Source of the DNA: Chryseobacterium scophthalmum
GTDB lineage: Bacteria; Bacteroidota; Bacteroidia; Flavobacteriales; Weeksellaceae
Assembly: GCF_900143185.1 (NCBI RefSeq)
Contig: NZ_FSRQ01000002.1
Coordinates: 248,001 to 312,000 of the forward strand
DNA length: 64,000 nucleotides
Reading direction: 5' to 3'
In this document: positions 9,068 through 18,832 of the stretch, piece by piece
Layout of the letters: each line of letters begins with the position of its first letter
Numbering within the stretch: the stretch's first letter is position 1
Position numbers and translations under genes: made by a program
The notes under the pieces: model-generated
The model's database searches: none
Seen by the model: the letters and a program-made list of their open reading frames with translations, nothing else
Told to the model about the DNA's origin: nothing

Positions 9068-10309
9068 TTATGCAATGTCGTTTATTTCGACAATGCTTTG
9101 TTTTTTGCCCATTCCTTCTTCATCGTAGATCTGTATTCTTGAACTTATATTTAAAATAATTCCAAGCTGGATGTACGTTACCAACATGGATGTTCCCCCA
9201 TAACTTATCAGCGGCAGTGGCTGTCCTGTAACTGGAATCAGATTCACAGCAACGGCAATATTTACTGCCAATTGTATGAAGATCATCACACCGAGACTGA
9301 GAACGAGCAACGAGCCGAAAAATGCGGGCATTTTACTTGCAATCATCACAATCCTTACAATCATAATCAGATACATACTGATCAGAAATCCGGCTCCGAT
9401 TAAACCATATTCTTCTACAATAACTGCAAAAATAAAATCGGATGCAGATTGCGGAAGCATTTGTTTTAAAGCAGATTTCCCTGGTCCCATTCCGGTAATT
9501 CCACCGTGAACGATGGCGGCTTTTGCCTGCATTACCTGATAATTTTTAGCTTTTACACTTTCATCATCAACATCGGCAGATTTTGCTTTGCTCGACGTAA
9601 AGGTTTCGATACGGCTCATCCATGTATGTACACGGTTTCCGCCAATCATATTTGTATTTAATGCAATTAATAGAAACAATGCAATCGCAACAAATGATGC
9701 CGAGATAAAACCTGCAATGTACTTCCAATCTAACTGTCCGATAATCAAAACAATAACCGAAACCATTAAAATCATCAAAGCTGTAGAACCGTTATCTTTC
9801 GCCACCAATACAAAAACCAATAAAATCGGCCCGAAAATGTACATAATGTTCTCAATCGGAAGCCTTTCTCTTGTTATTTTCTTCGTTAAATATCTACACA
9901 GATAAATAATCAACATTAAAAAAGCAAAAGACGAAGGCTGAAATGAAATGGGTGTTCCCGGAATTTTCAACCATCTTGAAGCACTCGCTCCGTCAATGGT
10001 TTGTCCGGTAAACATCGTGACAATCAATAGAATAATCATTAAACCCAACATAATACTGCTGAGTTTTCCCATGTATTCATATTTCACGGTTCCCACCAAT
10101 CGCATGATTGCCAAACCTAAAACCACAAAGAACATGTGCTTCATAACGTGACCCGTTGTAGTACCGTTATTTACAATATATTCTAAGTTTGAACTCGCAG
10201 AATAAACCGGGAAAATAGAGAAAATGGAGATCACAAGAATGACCATCCAAAGTACTTTATCACCCTTTAGAAATTCGAATCTGCTTTCTTCTATATTCTG
10301 TTCGTTCAT
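9068..10309 (-). CDS. ftsW: Lipid II polymerase FtsW (SEDS family)
   Basis: A 413-residue polytopic membrane protein with about ten hydrophobic segments, the septal peptidoglycan glycosyltransferase partner of FtsI. The conserved SEDS segment near the C-terminus reads NLIPVTGQPLPLISYGGTS, and the central QAKAAIVHGGITGMGPGKS stretch is also family-typical. Start chosen at 10307-10309 (MNEQNIEESRF). It lies between murD and murG in standard order; the identity as FtsW rather than RodA rests on that context. Confidence 0.95.
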   Translation of the reverse strand: MNEQNIEESRFEFLKGDKVLWMVILVISIFSIFPVYSASSNLEYIVNNGTTTGHVMKHMFFVVLGLAIMRLVGTVKYEYMGKLSSIMLGLMIILLIVTMFTGQTIDGASASRWLKIPGTPISFQPSSFAFLMLIIYLCRYLTKKITRERLPIENIMYIFGPILLVFVLVAKDNGSTALMILMVSVIVLIIGQLDWKYIAGFISASFVAIALFLLIALNTNMIGGNRVHTWMSRIETFTSSKAKSADVDDESVKAKNYQVMQAKAAIVHGGITGMGPGKSALKQMLPQSASDFIFAVIVEEYGLIGAGFLISMYLIMIVRIVMIASKMPAFFGSLLVLSLGVMIFIQLAVNIAVAVNLIPVTGQPLPLISYGGTSMLVTYIQLGIILNISSRIQIYDEEGMGKKQSIVEINDIA

Positions 10310-10391
10310 ACGTTTCGTATTCATGTATTTATGTAAAATGTATTCATGATGCTAAATATCTTTATACATTAATACTTTTTACATTTTACAA
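10310..10391. repeat. Intergenic repeat R3, copy 3 (murD-ftsW spacer)
   Basis: The spacer reads CGTATTCATGTATTTATGT and later ACATTAATACTTTTTACATT, matching the words in the murG-murC and murC-ftsQ spacers. Otherwise no signal is seen. Confidence 0.65.
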
Positions 10392-11717
10392 TTATTTTAA
10401 TACTTGCTTTTTAAACTGATGACCTCTGTCTTCGTAGCTTTTGAAAAGATCAAAACTTGCACAACAAGGTGAAAGTAAAACCGTATCACCCTTTTTTGCT
10501 AAAGCTTTTGAAGTTTTCACCGCTTCTTCCATGCTTGAAGTGCTGTAAATCAATTCTTTTTTGTTTTTGAAAAAGTCGATAATTTTCTGATTATCAATTC
10601 CTAAACAAACAATTGCTTTTACTTTTCTTTTAACTAAATCTTCAATTTCAGTATAGTCGTTTCCTTTATCTAAACCTCCAACAATCCAAACTGTAGGGTT
10701 TTTCATGCTTTCTAAAGCATAATAAGTTGCGTTTACATTGGTTGCTTTGCTGTCGTTGATGTATTTTACCCCTTCAATTTCCGTAACAAGTTCCAATCTG
10801 TGCTCAACCGCCTGGAAAGTCATCAATGAATTTCTAATGCTTTCATTATTGATTTCCAATATTTTACCTGCAATTGAAGCCGCTAAACTGTTGGCAACAT
10901 TGTGATTTCCCAATAAAGACAATTCTTCAATTTTCATCGAGAATTCGTCTTTTAGTTTCACCACAATTTTATCTTCATTTACAAAACCTCCTTCATTCAA
11001 TTTTTCTTTGGTTGAAAAAGGAATCATTTTCGCTTTAATTTCAAATTTTTCAAGAATATTTTTGCTCATTTCATCATCTTTATTGTAGATGAAAAAATTG
11101 TCATTTTCCTGATTTTCAGTTATTCTGAATTTAGCCAAAGCATATTCTTCGTAGTTGTAATTGTACTGATCTAAATGATCTTTCGACAAATTCAACAATA
11201 AAGAAATATACGGTCTGAAATTCTGAATATCATCCAACTGGAAAGAGCTTACCTCCAAAACATAATATTCATGGTTCTCATCGGCAACTTGTTTTGCAAA
11301 ACTGTGGCCAATATTTCCGCCTAAACCAACATTCAATCCTTCATTTTTCAGGATGTGATAGATTAAAGACGTTGTCGTTGTTTTTCCGTTGCTTCCTGTG
11401 ATGGCAATGATTTTTGCGTCTGTAAATTCAGATGCAAATTCAATTTCAGAAGAAAGTCTGATTCCTTTCTCTTGAATTTTGATAATCATTTCTGTCTTTT
11501 TAGGAATTCCTGGACTTTTTACAATCCAGTCTGCATTGAGAATTCTTTCCTCATCATGGTTTCCCTCCTCAAATTCAATATCATTTTCCGTTAAAAACTG
11601 TTTGTAATGATCCTTAATGGCACCTTTGTCTGAAAGAAATACTTCCAAACCTTTTTTCTTAGCCAAATAAGCAGCACCACATCCACTTTCGCCACCTCCT
11701 AAAACAACTATTTTCAT
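10392..11717 (-). CDS. murD: UDP-N-acetylmuramoyl-L-alanine--D-glutamate ligase
   Basis: A 441-residue Mur ligase adding D-Glu. The N-terminal nucleotide-binding motif VVLGGGESGCGAAYLAKKKG, the ATP motif AITGSNGKTTTT near residue 105, and the C-terminal VGGLDKGNDY and LLSPCCASFDLFKSYEDRG segments are all typical MurD. Its start follows mraY by 84 bp. Confidence 0.97.
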   Translation of the reverse strand: MKIVVLGGGESGCGAAYLAKKKGLEVFLSDKGAIKDHYKQFLTENDIEFEEGNHDEERILNADWIVKSPGIPKKTEMIIKIQEKGIRLSSEIEFASEFTDAKIIAITGSNGKTTTTSLIYHILKNEGLNVGLGGNIGHSFAKQVADENHEYYVLEVSSFQLDDIQNFRPYISLLLNLSKDHLDQYNYNYEEYALAKFRITENQENDNFFIYNKDDEMSKNILEKFEIKAKMIPFSTKEKLNEGGFVNEDKIVVKLKDEFSMKIEELSLLGNHNVANSLAASIAGKILEINNESIRNSLMTFQAVEHRLELVTEIEGVKYINDSKATNVNATYYALESMKNPTVWIVGGLDKGNDYTEIEDLVKRKVKAIVCLGIDNQKIIDFFKNKKELIYSTSSMEEAVKTSKALAKKGDTVLLSPCCASFDLFKSYEDRGHQFKKQVLK

Positions 11718-11801
11718 ATATTTTTTATTTAATGATTGAAAGATTTAAATGATTCAAAAAATTTTTAAATGCCTAAATCTTTTCAATTTTAAATTAATTT
11801 T

Positions 11802-13043
11802 CTATCTCATCTTCAATGTAATGAGACACACGATTGCCAACATAACCCCAATGATAATCATCCTGTTAACGATTTTACTTTCGTGAAAACCGTCTTTCTG
11901 ATAATGATGATGCAGCGGAGACATTTTAAACAATCTATTATTTTGGGCATATTCCAACCCGAATTTTCTTTTTCTGTATTTAAAGACAACTACCTGAAGC
12001 ATTACTGAGATATTTTCAATTAAGAAAATTCCGCAAAGCACAGGAATCATCAGTTCTTTTCTTAAAATAACCGCCAAAACAGCAATCACACCACCCAACA
12101 TCAAACTTCCGGTATCTCCCATGAAAACCTGCGCAGGATAAGTATTATACCAGAAAAATCCGATTACTGCACCTACCATTGCGACGGCAAAAATGGTGGT
12201 TTCACCCATATTCGGGAGGAACATAATGTTGAGATAATCCGCAAAAATAATATTCCCGGAAACGTAGGCGAAAAAGGCAAGCGCCAAAAGAATAATGGTA
12301 CTCGTTCCTGCGGCGAGTCCGTCGATTCCGTCGGTAATATTTGCTCCATTTGAAACAGCCGTTACAATAAAAATAACGATAGGAATAAAAACAATCCATG
12401 CCCATTCATGGGCATCTTTGTCATTCATCCAAAATAAAATTCCGCTGTAGTCGAACTCGTTATTTTTGGTAAAAGGAACAGTGGAAACTGTAATTTTTTC
12501 TGTTGGCATAAAGTTTTGTTCAACATTATTTCTGTTGACTACTTTTGCATCTGCATATTTTCTTTTAACCGTAATATCCGGATGGAAATACATTGTAACC
12601 CCGATAATTAGCCCTAAACCGACCTGACCTACAATTTTGAATTTTCCGCTTAACCCGTCTTTATTTTTCTTTATTTTCTTTAAATAATCATCTATAAAAC
12701 CAATCGCTCCCATCCAAATTACCGTTACAATCAAAAGAACGATGTAAATATTGGTAATTCTTGTAAACAGCAATACCGGAATTAAAGTAGCAATAATGAT
12801 GATGAAACCTCCCATTGTAGGCGTTCCTTCTTTTTGTTTTTGTCCGTCTAATCCCAAATCACGAACTAACTCGCCCATTTGTTTTCCTCTCAGGTAATTG
12901 ATGATGCTTTTTCCATAAACGAGGGCAATCGTTAATGAAAGTAAAACAGCCATTCCTGCACGAAACGAAATGTACCTCAACATTCCCATTCCAGGAATAT
13001 GGATGCCTTGGCTCGTTAAATATTCGTATAGATAGTATAACAT
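11802..13043 (-). CDS. mraY: Phospho-N-acetylmuramoyl-pentapeptide-transferase
   Basis: A 413-residue polytopic enzyme that makes lipid I from UDP-MurNAc-pentapeptide and undecaprenyl phosphate. Catalytic-region motifs [20 protein letters not shown] and [10 protein letters not shown] are present, and the [13 protein letters not shown] loop near the C-terminus is intact. It is about 50 residues longer than the E. coli enzyme because of a soluble insertion at roughly residues 160-215 between membrane helices, a feature seen in Bacteroidetes MraY. Confidence 0.97.
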   Translation of the reverse strand: MLYYLYEYLTSQGIHIPGMGMLRYISFRAGMAVLLSLTIALVYGKSIINYLRGKQMGELVRDLGLDGQKQKEGTPTMGGFIIIIATLIPVLLFTRITNIYIVLLIVTVIWMGAIGFIDDYLKKIKKNKDGLSGKFKIVGQVGLGLIIGVTMYFHPDITVKRKYADAKVVNRNNVEQNFMPTEKITVSTVPFTKNNEFDYSGILFWMNDKDAHEWAWIVFIPIVIFIVTAVSNGANITDGIDGLAAGTSTIILLALAFFAYVSGNIIFADYLNIMFLPNMGETTIFAVAMVGAVIGFFWYNTYPAQVFMGDTGSLMLGGVIAVLAVILRKELMIPVLCGIFLIENISVMLQVVVFKYRKRKFGLEYAQNNRLFKMSPLHHHYQKDGFHESKIVNRMIIIGVMLAIVCLITLKMR

Positions 13044-13085
13044 CTTTTTAATTTAAAATTTAATTTATTTAAGAATTTAAAAATT

Positions 13086-13457
13086 CTAAGTTCTCTCAAT
13101 ATTCTCTTTTAAATACCTAATAAAGTTTGAAATATTAGAAGAAATTTCTCTTGAGAGATTGATTATTTCTTCCGCTGCATTTTCATCTCCTAGTTTCAAC
13201 CTTTTACTTACAATCATCATGCTTCTTACTTCAGCACAACTGCCTTTTGCAATTTTTAAATATTTAATAAATTGTCTGTTATTATTATATTCTGAGCCTT
13301 CAGCAATATTATTTGATATTGAAAAACTGGCTCTTTTTATTTGATTATTAAATTCAAATTCTTTTTCTAAACCTTTAGATCTTAGAAATTGATAGACTTT
13401 CTCAATCAATTCTAAACTCTTTATATAAACCGGAAAATTTTCAAAATTTTTAGTCAT
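13086..13457 (-). CDS. Four-helix-bundle protein (23S rRNA intervening-sequence protein family)
   Basis: A 123-residue, all-helical protein starting MTKNFENFPVYIKSLELIEKVY and containing the family stretch NQIKRASFSISNNIAEGSEYNNNRQFIKYLKIAKGSCAE. Members of this family (S23/IVS, TIGR02436-like) were first met inside 23S rRNA intervening sequences and are scattered in bacterial genomes; the function is unknown. Here it sits between mraY and murE, where other dcw clusters have nothing or murF. Both flanking spacers (13044-13085, 13461-13500) carry similar TTTTTAAAT words, consistent with insertion. The ATG at 13455-13457 is preferred over an adjacent GTG. Confidence 0.88.
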   Translation of the reverse strand: MTKNFENFPVYIKSLELIEKVYQFLRSKGLEKEFEFNNQIKRASFSISNNIAEGSEYNNNRQFIKYLKIAKGSCAEVRSMMIVSKRLKLGDENAAEEIINLSREISSNISNFIRYLKENIERT

Positions 13458-13500
13458 CACTAATTTTTAAATTTTTAAATCGGTTCAATCTTTAAATAAA

Positions 13501-14961
13501 CTATTTACTCATAAGCTTCCAAAGCTCATTAATTACTTTTTTGTCGTCAAAATGATGTTTTACACCATTGATTTCCTGATAATTTTCGTGGCCTTTTCCG
13601 GCAACGAGAACTATATCTTTTGGTTCGGCAAATTTTATTGCCATCTTTATCGCTTCTCTTCTGTCTGGAATTGAAGTGTATTTGCTGAAATTCTGAGGCT
13701 CAACACCTGCTTCAATTTCTTTTATAATCACAGCCGGATCTTCTGTTCTTGGATTATCTGAAGTGATGATTGCCAACGTTGATTTTTTTGTGGCAATATT
13801 TCCCATTTCAGGTCTTTTCGAGTGATCTCTGTCGCCTCCACAACCAAAAACAGTAATCAGTCTTTCGTTTTTCGTTCTGATATCGTTGATACTGTCTAAA
13901 ACATTTTCAAGTGCATCCGGAGTATGAGCATAATCTACGATGAAGAAAATTCCACCGTCGGATCTGAACGTTTCAAATCTTCCGGAAACTCTTTTCAAAG
14001 TACTGATTGCCTGAAGAATTTCATCCTGCTGAAATCCTAATTCGGTAGCAATTCCAAAGACCAAAAGCAAATTGTAAACATTGAATTTACCCGTTAAGGT
14101 TGTCCAAAATTCTTTTCCGTTGAAATTTAACAGCATTCCGTTAAAATCAAGCTCCAAAGTTCTTCCGTGGTAATCTGCCATCGTTTTCAAAGCATAAGAT
14201 TTTTTCTTTGCCTTGGTGTTTTGCAACATTACATTTCCGTTTTTATCATCAACGTTAGTGATGGCAATGGCATTTTCATTTAACTCATCAAAAAATCTTT
14301 TTTTCGTTTTTAGATATTCATCAAACGTTTTATGATAATCTAAATGATCGTGGGTAAGATTGGTAAATCCTGCAATTTTGAAATGCAAACCTTCAGTTCT
14401 ATTTTGAGAAATTCCGTGTGAGCTTACTTCCATAAAGGCAAATTCACAACCCGCTTCGACAGCTTTAGCTAAGATCTGATTGATGGTAATTACATCCGGT
14501 GTTGTATGTGTCGCAGGAATTATTTCATCTCCAACTCTAATTTCTACCGTTGAAAGCAGTGCTGAATTATAACCTAAATTTTTAAAGACATCAAAAAGCA
14601 AAGTAGAAACAGAAGTTTTTCCGTTGGTTCCGGTAACTCCGATTAACTTTAATTTTTCTGAAGGATTTTCATAGAAATTAGATGCTAATTGACCTAAAGT
14701 TTTAGATGAATCTTTTACTTTGATGTAGGTAATGTTTTCATCTAAATTTCCCGGTAAATCTTCGCAAACAATAGTTTTTGCGCCTTTCTCAATAGACGAT
14801 GCAATAAATGAATGTCCGTCTGCAACTGTTCCTTTTACCGCAATATAAAGTGAGTCTTCGGAAACTTTTCTGCTGTCGAAAACCAATGCAGAAACTTCAC
14901 GATCGTTTTTACCGTGACTTTCTAAAACTGGAATTCTATTTAATAATTCAACTAATTGCAT
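13501..14961 (-). CDS. murE: UDP-MurNAc-L-Ala-D-Glu--2,6-diaminopimelate ligase
   Basis: A 486-residue Mur ligase. The ATP motif GVTGTNGKTSVSTLL is near residue 110 and the carbamylated-lysine region follows. The amino-acid specificity motif reads DNPRTEDP near the C-terminus; DNPR marks meso-diaminopimelate enzymes, so the peptidoglycan is predicted to be DAP-type. No murF follows before mraY; its gene must be elsewhere in the genome. Confidence 0.97.
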   Translation of the reverse strand: MQLVELLNRIPVLESHGKNDREVSALVFDSRKVSEDSLYIAVKGTVADGHSFIASSIEKGAKTIVCEDLPGNLDENITYIKVKDSSKTLGQLASNFYENPSEKLKLIGVTGTNGKTSVSTLLFDVFKNLGYNSALLSTVEIRVGDEIIPATHTTPDVITINQILAKAVEAGCEFAFMEVSSHGISQNRTEGLHFKIAGFTNLTHDHLDYHKTFDEYLKTKKRFFDELNENAIAITNVDDKNGNVMLQNTKAKKKSYALKTMADYHGRTLELDFNGMLLNFNGKEFWTTLTGKFNVYNLLLVFGIATELGFQQDEILQAISTLKRVSGRFETFRSDGGIFFIVDYAHTPDALENVLDSINDIRTKNERLITVFGCGGDRDHSKRPEMGNIATKKSTLAIITSDNPRTEDPAVIIKEIEAGVEPQNFSKYTSIPDRREAIKMAIKFAEPKDIVLVAGKGHENYQEINGVKHHFDDKKVINELWKLMSK

Positions 14962-14989
14962 TACTTTGATGCTTTTTATTTTTTATTTG

Positions 14990-15045
14990 ATAGGATTTTC
15001 ATCCTATCCTTTATTAAGTCGTCCCTTCGGGACTCTTTTTTTAAT
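14990..15045. repeat. Intergenic repeat R1, copy 2 (ftsI-murE spacer)
   Basis: Nearly identical to 5414-5469: hairpin GATAGGAT/ATCCTATC, the linker CCTTTATTAAGTC, hairpin GTCCC-TTC-GGGAC and a T-run. The right end touches the stop codon region of ftsI. Confidence 0.8.
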
Positions 15046-17032
15046 TCTGCAGAGACAAATATATTCTCTGGTTTTTGCTTATCGTTGTGCCTTCCAATGG
15101 GAACTGTTCTTTAATTCTTCCCACCCCTTTAAAGTCTACACGATAGCCTAAATTTTCCAATTGCGGGATAACATTTTTTCCGATTAACCCAACTACACTT
15201 GGCATTTGTTTATTGTTAACTGCTACTTTTACATTCGGTTCTACCATTTTATTAAGGTTCACCTTTCTGTCAACAAGCATTTCCTTTTCAATATTCTGCG
15301 GTGTTTTTAAGAAAGTTTTACCAGCAATCTCTTTAAAAACAGGAGCAGAAACCGTTCCTCCATAAAAGCTTTTAGCTGTATTCGGCTCGCTAATCATTAC
15401 ATAACACGTATATTTCGGGTTATCTGCCGGATAAAATCCTGCAAATGAAGCTCTGTATTTCATTGGACCAGGAAGCCAATATTCAAATCTTGCCGTTCCC
15501 GTTTTTCCTGCCATTTTCAGGTTTGGAGTAAAAATACTTCTACCCGTTCCCTTTTCCACCGCTTTTGTTAATGCTGCAGTCATCATCTGAATCGCTTTAT
15601 CAGAAGCCATTTTCTTAACAATAACCTCTTCTTTTGCCTGAAAAATTGTTTTTCCATCTTTCATTATTTTATCAATGAAAAGAGGTTTTACCATTTTTCC
15701 TTTATTGGCAACTCCATTGTAGAAGGTTGTCAACTGTAAAAGATTAATGTTTGATGAATATCCATAAGATATCGAAGCCAATGCTGCGGCATTCCATCTT
15801 TTATTTTCCGGAGTTACGATTTTTGGTTTTGTAATTCCCGGAAGCTCGATATCCATTTTATCAAATAATTTCCATCTTCTTAAATGATCAAGGAAAATCT
15901 GAGGTTTCTCTGCGTAATATTTTGTAATCAGTTTAGCTGTTCCTACGTTGCTTGATTTTGCTAAAACATCACTGATATCGTAAGTTCCACCACCATGACC
16001 ATCAGAAATTCTCTGCCTAGCATAGGTCCAAACTCCATTTCCAACATCTACCGTTGTATTTTCATCTATGAAACCATCATCCATTGCTGCCAAAAGAGAA
16101 ATGGTTTTAAAAGTAGATCCTGGTTCGATATTATCTTTTAAAGCATAATTGTAAGCATCTTCATAAACGCCCGGTTCGGTTTGTCTTAAATTAACCAAGG
16201 CTCTCACTTTTCCGGTTTCAACCTCCATTACGATTACCGTTCCGTGTTTTGCTTCGAAATTGATCAGTTGTTTTTCTAAAGCAGAATGCGCAATATCCTG
16301 GATTCTAAGATCTAAAGTAGTATAAACATCCTGTCCGTCAACTGGTTCACTAACTTTCCAGAAATCAATTGGCTTCCATTGAGAAGAATTAACCCTTTGT
16401 TCCAATCTACTTCCGTCTGTTCCGGTAAGAAATTTTGAAAAAGCTCCTTCAAGACCTGATCTTACTTCACCATTATCCATTCCGATGGTTCCGGAACCGA
16501 TTTCTGAAGTTGCGAGTTCTCTTTTATAATTCCTGTCAACAATAAATCCACCTTTGTTTTTTCCTCTTCTAAAAATCGGAAAATTTCGGATTCTGTCGTA
16601 CTGATCAAAGTCTAAACCTTTTACCAAAGAATAATATTGATTCTTCTTTTTTTTCTGCTCGTCGAATCTTTTTCTGAATTCAGCTCTCGGCTTTCCGAAC
16701 ATGTTACTTAAAGAATCTGTAAGAGCACCAATATTATTGCTGTAAACAGTATCTTTTATCGTTTTAAAATCAAGAAAAATATCATAACGCATTACGGTTG
16801 TTGCCAAAATTGATCCATCGGAAGCAAACAAATTTCCGCGAGCTGCTTTCAGAGTTGCTGTTCGGTAATTGCTGTTGATATAATCGTCTTTAATTTCCTG
16901 AACATTGGTGTTCTGAAGAATAACGATTCTCGCCAAAAACATCACAAATACACATAAAGCAACAGTTGCGAAGAGGTAACCCCATCGCAGTGTTTTTTTT
17001 CTTTTGTTATCGTAATCATTTTGTTTTTGCAT
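15041..17032 (-). CDS. ftsI: Septal transpeptidase FtsI/PBP3-type with C-terminal PASTA domain
   Basis: A 663-residue class B penicillin-binding protein. One transmembrane helix lies at about residues 18-38. Transpeptidase motifs are SxxK in EPGSTFKTIS, SxN in KSSNVGTAK and KTG in AGKTGTARFEYW. The last 60 or so residues (MPSVVGLIGKNVIPQLENLG onward) form a PASTA domain, found in SpoVD-like and Bacteroidetes FtsI but not in E. coli. The ATG at 17030-17032 is used; an adjacent GTG extends the frame by one codon. It overlaps ftsL by 17 bp. Confidence 0.96.
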   Translation of the reverse strand: MQKQNDYDNKRKKTLRWGYLFATVALCVFVMFLARIVILQNTNVQEIKDDYINSNYRTATLKAARGNLFASDGSILATTVMRYDIFLDFKTIKDTVYSNNIGALTDSLSNMFGKPRAEFRKRFDEQKKKKNQYYSLVKGLDFDQYDRIRNFPIFRRGKNKGGFIVDRNYKRELATSEIGSGTIGMDNGEVRSGLEGAFSKFLTGTDGSRLEQRVNSSQWKPIDFWKVSEPVDGQDVYTTLDLRIQDIAHSALEKQLINFEAKHGTVIVMEVETGKVRALVNLRQTEPGVYEDAYNYALKDNIEPGSTFKTISLLAAMDDGFIDENTTVDVGNGVWTYARQRISDGHGGGTYDISDVLAKSSNVGTAKLITKYYAEKPQIFLDHLRRWKLFDKMDIELPGITKPKIVTPENKRWNAAALASISYGYSSNINLLQLTTFYNGVANKGKMVKPLFIDKIMKDGKTIFQAKEEVIVKKMASDKAIQMMTAALTKAVEKGTGRSIFTPNLKMAGKTGTARFEYWLPGPMKYRASFAGFYPADNPKYTCYVMISEPNTAKSFYGGTVSAPVFKEIAGKTFLKTPQNIEKEMLVDRKVNLNKMVEPNVKVAVNNKQMPSVVGLIGKNVIPQLENLGYRVDFKGVGRIKEQFPLEGTTISKNQRIYLSLQN

Positions 17033-17381
17033 CACTACTGTCTAATTTGATTAACAATTTGTGCGGGTGACTTTCTAAAGTCATTAATGAATCTGCGGCC
17101 ACTTCTTTGCCCAATTGAGATTCCATTTTTACTTTGATCAGCTTGCTTTGAGCGTAAGCGTTTCTCGATTTATATTCTTCTGTTTCTTCTTTTAAAGCGT
17201 TAACAATTTTTATTTTTTTGTTGACTAAATGATTACTATAAATCATCGCCATCATCAAGACAAACAACAACAGGAAAAACTTGTAATGAATTTTTATTTC
17301 ATCACGGTTCAGGAAATTTCCTTTTATAATATCTATAAAAGTAAGTCTTCTCTGAGGGCGATTTGTTGTTCTTTTTGCCAC
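17016..17381 (-). CDS. ftsL: FtsL-like cell division protein
   Basis: A 121-residue bitopic protein with a basic N-terminus, one transmembrane helix at about residues 34-50 (FFLLLFVLMMAMIYSNH) and a following helix with coiled-coil character. This is the architecture of FtsL, the partner of FtsQ/FtsB in the divisome. Sequence similarity in FtsL is low, so the call leans on its position between rsmH and ftsI and its size. Translation begins with GTG (17379-17381); no in-frame ATG exists in the first 40 codons other than in the membrane helix. Confidence 0.85.
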   Translation of the reverse strand: MAKRTTNRPQRRLTFIDIIKGNFLNRDEIKIHYKFFLLLFVLMMAMIYSNHLVNKKIKIVNALKEETEEYKSRNAYAQSKLIKVKMESQLGKEVAADSLMTLESHPHKLLIKLDSSDAKTK

Positions 17382-17453
17382 TTGTTTATTAGTAATAGGT
17401 AATTAGTAATGTGTAATTATTTTTCAAATTACTTATTACCGATTGCTCATTAT

Positions 17454-18347
17454 TTATAATTTAATTCCGGTTCTCATTTTAGCACTTCTGGCTCGTGAGT
17501 TTTCTTCAATTTCCTTATCATCAGGAATAATTGCTTTGCTCTTTACCAATTCGAATGCTTTTTCGTAATTTCCGTAGATATCACGTTGCGGCTCACCTTC
17601 AAACATTCCGTTTTTCAAAAATCTTTTTACCAAACGGTCTTCCAGAGAATGGTAAGAAATAACCACCAATCGTCCACCTGGTTTTAAAATTTTATAAGAC
17701 TGAACCAGCATTTCCTTTAAAACTTCAAGTTCCTGATTAACCTCAATTCTTATTGCCTGAAACAATTGCGCATAAAATTTATTCACTTTATGCGGCGGAA
17801 GATAACTGAACAGTTTTTTCAGATCTTCAGTAGTCTCTATGGTTTTATTTTTTCTGTGATGCACGATGTCACGAGCTAATTTTCTCGCTTCTCTCAATTC
17901 ACCATAGTAATAAAAAATATCCGCTAAAGCTTCTTCATCATACTCATTGATTACTTTTTTAGCATCAAGACTCTGCATGACGTTCATTCTCATATCAAGC
18001 GGCGCATTGCTTCTCGTAGAAAAACCTCTTTCGCCTGCATCGAATTGATGAGACGAAACTCCAAGATCAGCCAAAATACCATCAACCTGAGAAACACCAT
18101 ACATCAAAAGAGAATTTTCAAGGAATCTGAAATTCTGATTGATTAACGTAAATTTCGGGTCGTCGATATTATTTTTAAGGGCATCAAGATCCTGATCAAA
18201 ACCGTACAATTTTCCTTTTTCGGAAAGTCGGCTTACAATCTCGCGTGAATGTCCACCGCCACCAAATGTGCAGTCCACATAAATTCCGTCTGGATTGGTC
18301 ACCAAATCATCCACACTTTGCTTCAATAAAACGGGGTTGTGATACAT
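17454..18347 (-). CDS. rsmH: 16S rRNA (cytosine1402-N4)-methyltransferase
   Basis: A 297-residue SAM-dependent methyltransferase. The SAM motif DCTFGGGGHSREIVSRL is near residue 25 and the ADLGVSSHQFD motif near residue 93; GGRLVVISYHSLEDRLVKRF and the C-terminal NSRARSAKMRTG are hallmarks of MraW/RsmH. It is the second gene of the dcw cluster, 20 bp after mraZ. Confidence 0.97.
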   Translation of the reverse strand: MYHNPVLLKQSVDDLVTNPDGIYVDCTFGGGGHSREIVSRLSEKGKLYGFDQDLDALKNNIDDPKFTLINQNFRFLENSLLMYGVSQVDGILADLGVSSHQFDAGERGFSTRSNAPLDMRMNVMQSLDAKKVINEYDEEALADIFYYYGELREARKLARDIVHHRKNKTIETTEDLKKLFSYLPPHKVNKFYAQLFQAIRIEVNQELEVLKEMLVQSYKILKPGGRLVVISYHSLEDRLVKRFLKNGMFEGEPQRDIYGNYEKAFELVKSKAIIPDDKEIEENSRARSAKMRTGIKL

Positions 18348-18367
18348 GCTTATTTGTGTTTATTTAA

Positions 18368-18826
18368 TTATTCTTCATCAAACGCTCCCATCACATCTTC
18401 TGCAAGGCTTGCAAAATCGTCTTCATTGGTCGCAATTACTTTTTCATAAGCTTCTTTATCCCAAATTTCAAAAAGTTCTCCCGCACTCGTTATCACAATA
18501 TCCTTTGTAAGGCTTCCAAAATGGGTAAGGTCTTTCGAAATCTGCAGTCTTCCGGCGGTATCAAGCTCAACCGTCTTCACTCCTGCTGTAAACATTCTTA
18601 TAAAATCTGCATTTTTTTTGATGAATCTATTCAACTTATTTATCTTATCCATCAGCTTATCCCAGGCTTTCATAGGGTAAACTTCAAGACATGGTTGAAA
18701 CACAGAACGCTTTACCACAAAGGTTTTATCCTCAAAGTCCTCCATCTGCTTAATTAGCGATGAAGGCACTTTAAGGCGACCCTTGTCGTCTATTTTGCAC
18801 TCATATGTTCCAATGAAATTTCTCAT
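18368..18826 (-). CDS. mraZ: Transcriptional regulator MraZ
   Basis: A 152-residue protein with two AbrB-like (SpoVT) half-domains: MRNFIGTYECKIDDKGRLKVPSSL at the N-terminus and TVELDTAGRLQISKDLTHF around residue 75. MraZ binds direct repeats upstream of its own gene and controls the dcw operon. The start at 18824-18826 is chosen because it gives the family N-terminus and because a promoter -7 element lies only 7 bp upstream, which makes the 13 in-frame upstream codons untranscribed. Confidence 0.96.
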   Translation of the reverse strand: MRNFIGTYECKIDDKGRLKVPSSLIKQMEDFEDKTFVVKRSVFQPCLEVYPMKAWDKLMDKINKLNRFIKKNADFIRMFTAGVKTVELDTAGRLQISKDLTHFGSLTKDIVITSAGELFEIWDKEAYEKVIATNEDDFASLAEDVMGAFDEE

Positions 18827-18832
18827 TTGGAA

